Shown piece after piece: positions 17,156 to 25,671 of a stretch of DNA of 64,000 nt. Origin of the DNA: Bacillota bacterium. Lineage in GTDB: Bacteria; Bacillota; Clostridia; Saccharofermentanales; Saccharofermentanaceae. Numbering within the stretch: the first letter of the stretch is position 1; every line of letters begins with the position of its first letter. The notes below the pieces were generated by a model that saw only the letters and a list, made by a program, of their open reading frames with translations, had not been told where the DNA came from and searched no databases. The stretch spans positions 1-64,000 of the forward strand of contig JAEWUD010000015.1 in the NCBI GenBank assembly GCA_023397475.1, read 5' to 3'. A program made the translations under genes and the position numbers.

Positions 17156-18346
17156 ATGGAGATTCAGGTGCCGGTAATCCATACCGAAGAAGATGCCGCG
17201 AGCTTCGTATCCGAAGTCGTCCGCGAGCAGTCGCTTCGCAATCCCCAGATTGCGCGCATGGGTGCCGCAATCCGAATTTTCTCCGGCTTTTTATTGGTCG
17301 TCGCTTTCGGGGCGATTCTCTTTTTCCGCATCGCAGGTTACTCCCCGCCTACGGAGAGCATCGTACTTTTTCTTTTCACAGTCGTACTCTTCATCGGCGC
17401 CGTGATTTTCGAGCACAACGTAATGTACTTCCTGATTCGAAGCGCGAAGAAGGAAGTCCTCGCGGTTTTTCGAAGCGAATCGACGGCGATGCATCGCGGG
17501 TTTTTTACCTTCGACAACGAAGCGATGTGCTATACAACGGCAACCGGTACGGAGCGAATCGAGTGGAATTCGCTGGAGCGCATCGACGAGTTCCCCTCTT
17601 TCTTCGTGTTCCGTCCCGGTCCGGGTCGACAATTTCTTCTGCCGCGTCGATGTTTCACGGGACGCGAGCAACTTGACGCGTTTCTCGATCTCCTGGAATC
17701 GTGCGCGCCGGGCACCGCTCTCTCGCTTCGTCACCTTGAACAGCGACAGTACGCACCGGAAAGTGATTTTTTTGCCGGCGACGCGGGCTCCGCGCAAGAG
17801 TCTGTAGATTCCGCGGGCACGGCAACACAACAAGCGCGTTTCGATCTGGTATTTGAACGGACCGATGACGAAGTGACCCCGATCTTGTACGAGACGATTT
17901 TTCGCGGCAGGAATTACCGGCGCATCGCCGCAATGGCTATAGCTCTCCTGTTGTCCGGAACACTAGGCGTCTTTCTCTTCCCATGGTCAGCGGCAAGAAA
18001 TGTCGCCTGGTTTCTTGTGCTGGCCGGAGTTTTTCTCCTGACAGGACTTATACTTTTTACAATCAAGCTGGTCCTCTCGGCCCGCGACGAGGGCAAAGCT
18101 CTTCCTCGATTCGCACATTTACGGTTCTACGCGGATCGTTTTCAACTCATTTACTCGAGCGGCACCCGGGAATATGAGTGGGCGGGAGTACAGCTTGTCC
18201 GGATTCGCGACAAGGATGTGACGATCTGGATCACCGACGGATTGGTCGTGAACGTGCCGCTTCGCGTTGTTCGGAATGACGCGGAGAAGTCGGATTTTCT
18301 CACGTATTTGAAGAGCACGGGCGCTCGCGTCGTGCATCGCAGCTGA
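17156..18346 (+). CDS. YcxB-like membrane protein with internal duplication
   Basis: The 396-residue protein is built as two similar halves, each with a pair of transmembrane helices (about 40-85 and 258-305) followed by a soluble domain. The soluble parts resemble the YcxB family: FTFDNEAMCYTTATGTERIEWNSLERIDEF in the first half parallels LRFYADRFQLIYSSGTREYEWAGVQLVRI in the second. YcxB-like proteins are of unknown function, with a PH-like fold predicted for the soluble domain. Single-domain members are about 170 residues, so this is a fusion or duplication. Start ATG 17156, with GGAG about 10 bases upstream. Confidence 0.75.
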   Translation: MEIQVPVIHTEEDAASFVSEVVREQSLRNPQIARMGAAIRIFSGFLLVVAFGAILFFRIAGYSPPTESIVLFLFTVVLFIGAVIFEHNVMYFLIRSAKKEVLAVFRSESTAMHRGFFTFDNEAMCYTTATGTERIEWNSLERIDEFPSFFVFRPGPGRQFLLPRRCFTGREQLDAFLDLLESCAPGTALSLRHLEQRQYAPESDFFAGDAGSAQESVDSAGTATQQARFDLVFERTDDEVTPILYETIFRGRNYRRIAAMAIALLLSGTLGVFLFPWSAARNVAWFLVLAGVFLLTGLILFTIKLVLSARDEGKALPRFAHLRFYADRFQLIYSSGTREYEWAGVQLVRIRDKDVTIWITDGLVVNVPLRVVRNDAEKSDFLTYLKSTGARVVHRS

Positions 18347-18436
18347 AGCGAAGCGGCTGAAGTTCCGGCACATCCGGATTCGCGACAAGGCTGACCGGAC
18401 AATTGGACGCAGGATATTCGCATAGGATTTTCACTC

Positions 18437-18465
18437 TTTACAAACCCATGGAATTGTCGTATAGT
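18437..18465 (+). promoter_or_regulatory. promoter of the T-box leader
   Basis: TTTACA (18437-18442) and TATAGT (18460-18465) stand exactly 17 bases apart. Transcription would start near 18472, immediately before the T-box stem I. Confidence 0.7.
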
Positions 18466-18471
18466 TCCAAT

Positions 18472-18728
18472 CAGTACAAATATTTCACGACTTTGATGGA
18501 GACAGTAGACTTCTTTCGAAAGACCCAGCGATCCGGGGACAGTGCGAGCCCGGTTCCGGTAGAGGAAGATCGAATATCCCTCCTGAGTCTCGGATCCAAA
18601 GGCTATTTTCGCCGAGTAGAGACCGACGGTTCTCCGCCGTTATCGGGAGCGCATATGTCAGTATGTCGTACAGGTGGTATAGCGGAAGTTTTATCTTTCG
18701 TCCTGTTTGCGGGACGGAGGATTTTTTT
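18472..18728 (+). ncRNA. T-box riboregulator leader (tRNA-sensing)
   Basis: All main T-box parts are visible. Stem I opens with GATGGAGACAGTAGAC and closes with CCTCCTGAGTCTC (GAGAC pairs with GTCTC), carrying a specifier loop around GAATATCC. The conserved T-box sequence AGGTGGTATAGCGG lies at 18672-18685, and its TGGT can pair with a tRNA ending ACCA. A terminator hairpin (18695-18703 with 18712-18720) is followed by seven T. Uncharged cognate tRNA would stabilise the antiterminator and switch on the downstream synthase. The specifier is most simply AUC (Ile); UAU (Tyr) and CUC (Leu) are one or a few bases away, and Leu or Ile fit the gene best. Confidence 0.9.
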
Positions 18729-18759
18729 ATGGTTTTTTCGCGAAAAGGAGGTACGAGAG

Positions 18760-20277
<1,518 letters not shown>

Positions 20278-20298
20278 TGGGCGGGCTCGCACTTCTTC

Positions 20299-20402
20299 GC
20301 ACGGGTTGGGTCCTCGTCGGCTTTCGCGAGGGCGATGATTAAGTATAGTCCTGTGTAGATCTTAAGAGCCCTCGCAAAAGCCTCCTGCGGAGAACCCGTG
20401 CG
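20299..20402. other. large nested inverted repeat 3' of the synthase gene
   Basis: Outer arms CGCACGGGTT (20299-20308) and AACCCGTGCG (20393-20402) are perfect complements. Inner arms GGCTTTCGCGAGGGC (20319-20333) and GCCCTCGCAAAAGCC (20368-20382) match at 14 of 15 positions, leaving a 34-base AT-rich loop. No T run follows, so it is not a standard terminator. It could be a structured RNA or a relic of an inserted palindromic element. Confidence 0.75.
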
Positions 20403-20615
20403 ATAGAAGGCATCGCCCGCCCTGAGGATGTAACTGCTACTATGTTGGGCGAAGAGAGAGAGGCGAGCTCGATAAAACGCTTCGCCCGCCCTTAGGGATG
20501 TAACTGCTGGTGCGGCAGACTGAGGGAGGGAAATATTCCTCGCGATAGAAGGCTTCGCCCGCCCTGAGGTGGTAACTGTTACTGTGTCGGGCTAAGGGAG
20601 GGAAAGAGAACGCTT
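20401..20615. repeat. three imperfect tandem repeats of about 70 bp
   Basis: Copies begin at 20401, 20470 and 20543 with CGATAGAAGG, CGATAAAACG and CGATAGAAGG. All share the block CATCGCCCGCCCTGAGG (or close to it) followed by GTAACTG, and the last two also share AGGGAGGGAAA. In each copy the C-rich block can pair with the G-rich end. No protein frame runs through. Position and C/G-rich hairpin character suggest old relatives of the palindrome arrays. Confidence 0.75.
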
Positions 20616-20660
20616 GTATACTGTGATTTAACGCGAGTTGTCAGGGCTACTTTTCTGCTT

Positions 20661-20863
20661 TATGGGCGAAATGGGCATTTTTGAGCGATTTCGCCCATAC
20701 TCCACCATCCCATTTTATGGGCGAAAAAGACCGTCTTCCTCATTTTCGCCCATACTCCTGTTTGCAATTTATGGGCGAAAAGTAGCACATTCATCTGTTT
20801 CGCCCATACTCCCTCTTCCTTTTTTATGGGCGAAACGGACGACGACCCATGATTTCGCCCATA
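20661..20863. repeat. palindromic repeat array, family 1 (four perfect units, inverted orientation)
   Basis: Units at 20661-20699, 20716-20754, 20770-20808 and 20825-20863 each have TATGGGCGAAA, exactly 17 bases and TTTCGCCCATA, at periods of 55, 54 and 55. The flanks (CTTTATGGG... and ...CCCATACTCC) are the reverse complement of those at 12.6 and 43.7 kb, so the array is in the opposite orientation. The four 17-base interiors are unlike each other, while the arms are perfect. It lies between the synthase and methyltransferase genes. Confidence 0.96.
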
Positions 20864-20930
20864 ATCCAAAAAATAATCCAAAAACAAGACTCTCGTAGAT
20901 CCCTTCTAGCAAACACAATTGAAGTGTCGG

Positions 20931-20990
20931 TCACGACATCGGATTCTCTGGAAGGCCTTCGCGGAAATGATCATTCCACAACGCGAATAT
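20931..20990 (-). pseudogene. remnant of the 3' end of a HAD-hydrolase gene
   Basis: Twenty codons on the minus strand (FALWNDHFREGLPENP, then a stop at 20931) match the C-terminal part of the intact HAD hydrolase 1 kb away (FAVWNDYLCEGLPQNP). Differences are mostly third-base or conservative changes, so this is an old paralogous fragment. The reading frame ends upstream in unrelated sequence. The methyltransferase gene lies between fragment and intact gene, as expected if it arrived in an insertion or duplication at the 3' end of a HAD gene. Confidence 0.75.
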
Positions 20991-21028
20991 CGTTATGAGA
21001 ATAAGCCGTCGTATGAGAGAATAGGTTT

Positions 21029-21835
21029 ATGGTAAACGATGATCGAATCAACGCGGATAGATTTCTGGGCTTCGCTGATTTATATGACAGCGCCCGGCCG
21101 AAGTGTCCCGAGAAGGTTAAGGAAATAATCCTTGCTTATCTTGGAAGGACAACTTCTGTCGTCGTGGACTTAGGATGCGGAACCGGTCTCTCCACAATCA
21201 TTTGGAGCGACCTGAGCGATCAGGTCATCGGAATAGAGCCGAGTACGGATATGCTTCGGGTGGCCACGGAAAAGGCATCGCATTTACCAAACGTGAGTTT
21301 CCTAGCCGGATTTTCCGATCAAACCGGCCTTGCTGACAATTCCTGTGATGTGATTACGTGTTCCCAATCTTTTCATTGGATGAATCCTGAAACCACTTTG
21401 CGGGAAGTATCGAGAATACTGCGAACAGGCGGTATTTTCGCGGCGTATGATTGTGACTGGCCGCCCGTTTGCAAATGGGAGGCCGAGCTTGCTTATGACA
21501 ATCTGTTCAAGAAGGTCTCGGAAATAGAATCCCGGCGTCCCGAGAATCAGCGGAATTACTTAAAGTTCGACAAAGAAAAACATCTTTCGAACATGCAGAA
21601 CAGTGGGATTTTCCGGTATCAGAGAGAAATTGTTTTCGCGAACGCGGAGACTTGCGATGCGCGTAGGTTTATAGCTATTGCGCTGAGCCAAGGTGGCCTG
21701 CAATCGATACTTCGCACGGACAGAGAGGAAATACTTCCCGACCTTCAGACATTTGAAGAGAGAGTTAACGATATCTTCGGAACAGAAGTAATACGTATCG
21801 AATTCTGTTACCGAATGAGAATAGGTGTCAAGTAG
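21029..21835 (+). CDS. class I SAM-dependent methyltransferase
   Basis: The 268-residue Methyltransf_11-type protein shows motif I VVDLGCGTGLST, an acidic ribose-binding end IGIEPS, and SQSFHWMNPETTLREVSRILRTGG, the pattern of small-molecule methyltransferases (UbiE/SAM-like). The substrate is unknown. The ribosome site is weak (AGAGAATAGG). It converges on the HAD hydrolase with 6 bases between, is flanked on the left by a HAD remnant, and has lower GC than its neighbours, which suggests arrival by transfer. Confidence 0.85.
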   Translation: MVNDDRINADRFLGFADLYDSARPKCPEKVKEIILAYLGRTTSVVVDLGCGTGLSTIIWSDLSDQVIGIEPSTDMLRVATEKASHLPNVSFLAGFSDQTGLADNSCDVITCSQSFHWMNPETTLREVSRILRTGGIFAAYDCDWPPVCKWEAELAYDNLFKKVSEIESRRPENQRNYLKFDKEKHLSNMQNSGIFRYQREIVFANAETCDARRFIAIALSQGGLQSILRTDREEILPDLQTFEERVNDIFGTEVIRIEFCYRMRIGVK

Positions 21836-21841
21836 GATTAC

Positions 21842-22591
21842 TCACGACAGAGCCTCAAACTTCTCCGCCAGTTCCAGAATTGTCCGCACCTCGGCATCTG
21901 GCACAGCGACCGGATTCTGGGGAAGGCCTTCGCAGAGATAGTCATTCCACACCGCGAAAAGTCCCGCGGCTTGCGCGCCTCGCACGTCCCAGTCCAAATT
22001 GTCGCCGACCATCATCGCGCGATCATTTGTGACGCCGAGTCGCTCCAACGCAAGGTGGAAAACCGCAGGGTCGGGCTTGCTGACACCGGTCTCCTGATCA
22101 ATCAGAATCTCGGAGAAATAGGGTTCGAGACCGAAGCGGCGAAGCTTTTCGCGCTGAATACGCGATCCGCCGTTGGTCAGGAGTGCAAGGCGAATACCCA
22201 GGGAGCGGAACTTTTCGAGAGCTTCGAGGGAGCCTTCGAACAGGTGCATCGAATCCCATCGGATTCGCGAATACTCGTCGGCCGCCCCATCACCGGCTTC
22301 TTGATGCGGAAAGGCAAGTTCCGAGAGGGTGTTGCGCATGATCTCGCGGCGCGCGTGATTGATCTCCTCGCGTCCTGTCTTGTGGCGGTCCGGATCACTC
22401 CAGTACCAGTCGCGGCAGACGAGGATCTTCTCGTAGAGGACGCGCTCGTCGAACGGAGGCTGCCATTTGTCGCAGAATTGCGACGCGATAACAGCCCAAG
22501 CTTCCTCGGAGCCCTCGTTAAAGGACAGAATCGTGTCGTCTAGGTCCAGAAGTAGCGCGTCGGGTACAAAAAGCGTCGTTCTCTTCGTCAT
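21842..22591 (-). CDS. HAD-superfamily hydrolase
   Basis: The 249-residue cytoplasmic phosphatase-like protein has HAD motif I LLDLDDTIL (nucleophile D16), motif II LLTNGGS, motif III Lys in ETGVSKPDPAVF and motif IV MVGDNLDWDVRGA. The long helical cap between motifs I and II places it in the YjjG / phosphoglycolate-phosphatase-like subclass I. Natural substrate not predictable. ATG 22591 has GAGG 5 bases upstream. It is 27 bases downstream of the lipoprotein gene on the same strand. Confidence 0.9.
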   Translation of the reverse strand: MTKRTTLFVPDALLLDLDDTILSFNEGSEEAWAVIASQFCDKWQPPFDERVLYEKILVCRDWYWSDPDRHKTGREEINHARREIMRNTLSELAFPHQEAGDGAADEYSRIRWDSMHLFEGSLEALEKFRSLGIRLALLTNGGSRIQREKLRRFGLEPYFSEILIDQETGVSKPDPAVFHLALERLGVTNDRAMMVGDNLDWDVRGAQAAGLFAVWNDYLCEGLPQNPVAVPDAEVRTILELAEKFEALS

Positions 22592-22618
22592 GTTGTCCTC
22601 ATTCTCCCCTCACAGCTT

Positions 22619-23335
22619 CTACGAAGCTGTGAGAAATTCCTTTGTACTCGCTAGAAGATCTCCGGTAATCTCATTTTCCATATTCCCATAATAATACGTA
22701 TCGTCGATAACGAGAATACATCCGATGAATCGCGGAGTCCCTGCGTTCAAAAAAAGATCAGCGTTATCATACTGTACCAGAAGATATACAGCTTCATAAT
22801 CAGCGAATTCTGACGCTTCGTAAGTAACTGCGCCGAATACGTTCTCCAATGCCTGAGCAAAATCGTCGGGTACAACATGGCGACCGGTATTCTTCCCGTC
22901 GAGACTGGTGGCCGTCATATCCAGCCAGTTCTCTTCAAGGAGCAAGCATGTCGAATCCTCGTCCAGCACAAGTTCTTTCTGCTCCGAGACCGATGCTTTG
23001 ACATAATCTCTGATTAGAGCACCTCGCACCTTGATCTGTGTGAAGGAGGCGTCGCCCACTTCACCAACAACATAATCCCTCATAAGTTGCTGCGAGAGCC
23101 AATCCGGTTCTATGTCTTTGAAGCGAAAAGCACCGAGTGATTCCGTGTTCCGTGACTCATCAAATGTTTCAGGAGCGATCACATACACCTCTCCCGCGAA
23201 AAGAACCGGACTCAGGAAGCTGTCCTTCGTCAACGTTGTCGCAACGGCGGGTTCCGGTTGACAGGAAGTGGTGAAGCATATCACGACGACAAGGAAGGCG
23301 ACCAAAACCACAAAGCGACTGACTGCTCTTCTCAT
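22619..23335 (-). CDS. lipoprotein of unknown function
   Basis: The 238-residue product has a basic N-terminus, a hydrophobic stretch and the lipobox CFTTSC, so it is a surface lipoprotein. The mature part is acidic and has no domain I recognise. ATG 23335 follows GGAGGT. It stands just upstream of the HAD gene and may be co-transcribed with it. Confidence 0.75.
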   Translation of the reverse strand: MRRAVSRFVVLVAFLVVVICFTTSCQPEPAVATTLTKDSFLSPVLFAGEVYVIAPETFDESRNTESLGAFRFKDIEPDWLSQQLMRDYVVGEVGDASFTQIKVRGALIRDYVKASVSEQKELVLDEDSTCLLLEENWLDMTATSLDGKNTGRHVVPDDFAQALENVFGAVTYEASEFADYEAVYLLVQYDNADLFLNAGTPRFIGCILVIDDTYYYGNMENEITGDLLASTKEFLTAS

Positions 23336-23507
23336 TCTCTCGACCTCCGTTCTCTTGACTGCGTACTACTACGTATTATACACGGTATTCTCTGATCCCG
23401 GTTGTTATCTGCGAGGCGCGGGAGACTACACTATTCCAGGTTGCTGTGTTTGAAACGAGGCAGATTAGAACGCTATGCGCGACAGATTAGCGTTAAGTGC
23501 ACGTGAT

Positions 23508-23690
23508 CCTCGCGTCGGGCGTCGGGCCGACCTACTAAAACGTACTTAGCGGCCGATTTAGTAGGTTTGTCATTGACAAGAAACTCGCGTCGGTGAGCCA
23601 GCGTACCTACTCAAATGCTCTCGAATGCTAATTGAGTAGGCTTGTCATTGCTATATAACTCATTTCGCTGAGTCAGCGAATCTGATTGAC
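23508..23690. repeat. 75-bp tandem repeat carrying palindrome family 2
   Basis: Two full copies (23508-23582, 23583-23657) and a truncated third are laid end to end. Each holds CTCGCGTCGG..., then a 35-bp palindrome (CCTACTAAA or CCTACTCAA, 17 bases, the complementary arm at 23531-23565 and 23606-23640), then TTGTCATTG. The two palindromes carry different but matched arms (AAA/TTT against CAA/TTG), which shows compensatory change. The third copy keeps only the perfect dyad TTCGCTGAGTCAGCGAA (23664-23680). Confidence 0.9.
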
Positions 23691-23744
23691 TAGCGACGGC
23701 AAACAAATGAAGGGTGCCCACGAAGTCCGCGCATGCATCTTACC

Positions 23745-23872
23745 TTCCCGCGCATGTGCTCCTGCGTGCCGCGCGGTGGCTCTGCTTGCCTCGTAAGTTT
23801 TTCTACTTGCCGCACGCGTGATTCTCTGGGCTCGCAAGTTTGCCTCTGACTGCCGTGCGAGTGGAATTTCGC
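23745..23872. repeat. decayed ~41-bp direct repeats in the mocR upstream region
   Basis: CTCGTAAGTTTTTCT (23790) and CTCGCAAGTTTGCCT (23831) begin two imperfect copies with TTGCCGCAC / CTGCCGTGC further in, and a weaker copy may precede them. The rest of 23691-23940 is GC-rich with GCGCATG repeated three times but no gene. Confidence 0.4.
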
Positions 23873-24008
23873 GCCGCTTGTTCGCATTCTTCCCGCGCAT
23901 GCTTTTCTCAGAAATTACAATCTCTCACAAGTCCACATATTATGAATTGGCCGTAGCACTTCTCTTTAATTGGTGGTTTTTTTCGCAACAGAACCGAGGT
24001 ATTCTGTA

Positions 24009-24024
24009 ATTGGTTGCAACCAAT
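24009..24024 (+). promoter_or_regulatory. probable MocR operator
   Basis: ATTGGTTGCAACCAAT is a perfect 16-bp palindrome ending right at the GGAGGT ribosome site of the mocR gene. Further ATTGG or CCAAT elements occur at about 23944, 23969 and 24032. MocR regulators usually bind such repeated half-sites near their own promoter, so this is likely the autoregulatory site, and its position would also block translation initiation or elongation. Confidence 0.6.
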
Positions 24025-24038
24025 GGAGGTGCCAATAT

Positions 24039-25580
24039 ATGCGTATTGAGATTGACAAGACTCGCAAGGTTCCCGCATATCGACAAATCTACGAGCAGAT
24101 CGCCCGCAAAATCCGCATCGGCGAACTTCTTCCGGGTGACCTTCTCCCTCCGGAACGCAAATTAGCGGATATCCTGGGTGTCAACCGAACCACCGTTCTC
24201 AACGCCTATCGTGAACTGAAGGCCGACGGCCTTCTCGATTCAAAGGTCGGTCACGGGACCTTTATCGCGGAGAACGCGGCAGAACCGGATTCCCGCTACG
24301 CGGAGAGTCCGAAGCCATTGTATTCGCATTTAAGCGGCGGCGAGCTCCCCTGGACAAGACTCTTCTCCGAGTCTTCGGCCGCCTTCGAATCCCATCTTCT
24401 CAAGGATCTTCTGACCTTGGCAAGCCGCCGTGACATCATCACATTCGCTACCGGCATCGCGTCCCCGGACTCCGGCCCCTCGGAGATCCTCCGCGGTTTG
24501 GAGAACAAGATTCTCGTCGAGCATGAGCTCCGGGGCCTCTTGCATGCCCCGGCGGAGGGCTTCCTCTCTTTCCGGTCCGCTCTGTGCCGCATGATGCGAA
24601 AGCGTGGCGTCGAAGCCGATCCCGAGGAAGTTGTCGTTCTGTCCGGCTCGCAGCAGGGAATCGATATCCTGGCCCGGGTTCTTGTCGACCCCGGCGATGT
24701 TGTCGTTGTCGAGGAACCGACGTATTTTCCTGCGATAACGGCTTTTCGCGCGGCGGGCGCCCGAATCATCGGAGTGCCTCTCGATGCGGACGGGCTAAGA
24801 ACCGACGTTCTCGAAGAGATTCTCCAGAGGAATCATCCGAAGCTCATTTACACAATGCCGTCCCACCAGAATCCGACCGGCATCGACATGTCGATGCGGC
24901 GGCGACGCGAGCTCCTCTCCCTGGCCGCGCGATACCGCGTCCCCATCCTCGAGGACGATGCGTACGGCGAACTCTCCTACGATCACGAGCCCTTGCCGAC
25001 GCTTAAGTCCATGGATCGCGACGGACACGTCATCTACTTAAGTACTTTCTCGAAGGCCGTATACTCCGGACTTCGCATTGGTTGGATGATCGGACACGCC
25101 AAGCTCATCAAGCGCGTCGTCTCCGTGAAGCAGACGGCCGACCTTCATTCCTCGAGCTTGTCGCAATACCTTCTCGAACCCTTCCTTGACCGGGGCTTCG
25201 CGCATCACATCGAGAAGATGCGCGTCGAATACCGGGAAAAACGCGACCTGATGTGCGATGCCCTCGAACGATACGCACCGGACGGTGTCGCCTGGAATCG
25301 CCCCGTCGGAGGTTACTATATCTGGGCAGTGCTTCCACCCGGCGCCGACGTAGCCCTCCTCCTCAGAAAATCCGCCGAGCAGGGCGTCGCCTTCGTCCCC
25401 GGATATGCGTTCTATCACGACGGTCGAGCTACGGAGACGATCCGACTGAACTTCACCGGCGCGTCCGTTACAGAGATCCCCGAAGGAATCCGTCGTCTGT
25501 GTGTCGCCCTTCGAGAGACACTCGATGAATCCCTTCCTCCGGCCGCCGGCGACAATTTCGAGGTTCGTCCGATCGTCTGA
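24039..25580 (+). CDS. MocR-family regulator (GntR wHTH + aminotransferase fold)
   Basis: The 513-residue protein fuses an N-terminal GntR-type winged helix (RKVPAYRQIYEQIARKIRIGELLPGDLLPPERKLADILGVNRTTV) to a class I aminotransferase-like domain with the PLP lysine in TFSKAVYSGLRIGW. MocR proteins sense pyridoxal phosphate or amino acid-derived ligands and often control a neighbouring aminotransferase or transporter gene. ATG 24039 follows GGAGGT by 8 bases. The gene downstream encodes a free-standing aminotransferase similar to its own C-terminal half, the obvious target. Confidence 0.92.
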   Translation: MRIEIDKTRKVPAYRQIYEQIARKIRIGELLPGDLLPPERKLADILGVNRTTVLNAYRELKADGLLDSKVGHGTFIAENAAEPDSRYAESPKPLYSHLSGGELPWTRLFSESSAAFESHLLKDLLTLASRRDIITFATGIASPDSGPSEILRGLENKILVEHELRGLLHAPAEGFLSFRSALCRMMRKRGVEADPEEVVVLSGSQQGIDILARVLVDPGDVVVVEEPTYFPAITAFRAAGARIIGVPLDADGLRTDVLEEILQRNHPKLIYTMPSHQNPTGIDMSMRRRRELLSLAARYRVPILEDDAYGELSYDHEPLPTLKSMDRDGHVIYLSTFSKAVYSGLRIGWMIGHAKLIKRVVSVKQTADLHSSSLSQYLLEPFLDRGFAHHIEKMRVEYREKRDLMCDALERYAPDGVAWNRPVGGYYIWAVLPPGADVALLLRKSAEQGVAFVPGYAFYHDGRATETIRLNFTGASVTEIPEGIRRLCVALRETLDESLPPAAGDNFEVRPIV

Positions 25581-25671
25581 TCCGCAATGTCCCTTCCAAT
25601 CGAATTTGATCGGGTGACTCTTGCAAGAACGAGAGCCGCCTTCTTTTCTCACACCCGAAAGGAGAATGAAT

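Noticed and set aside
20661..20863. CRISPR array
   Set aside because: Period of 55 looks tempting, but the repeated part is a split palindrome with variable interior and linkers, there are only four to eight units and no cas genes.
20638..20898. Open frames on both strands over the 20.7 kb array
   Set aside because: Same cause as above; the peptide merely restates TATGGGCGAAA repeats.
23690..23940. Small gene or tRNA in the GC-rich stretch before mocR
   Set aside because: No cloverleaf or T-arm consensus and no frame with a ribosome site; decayed short repeats explain its look.
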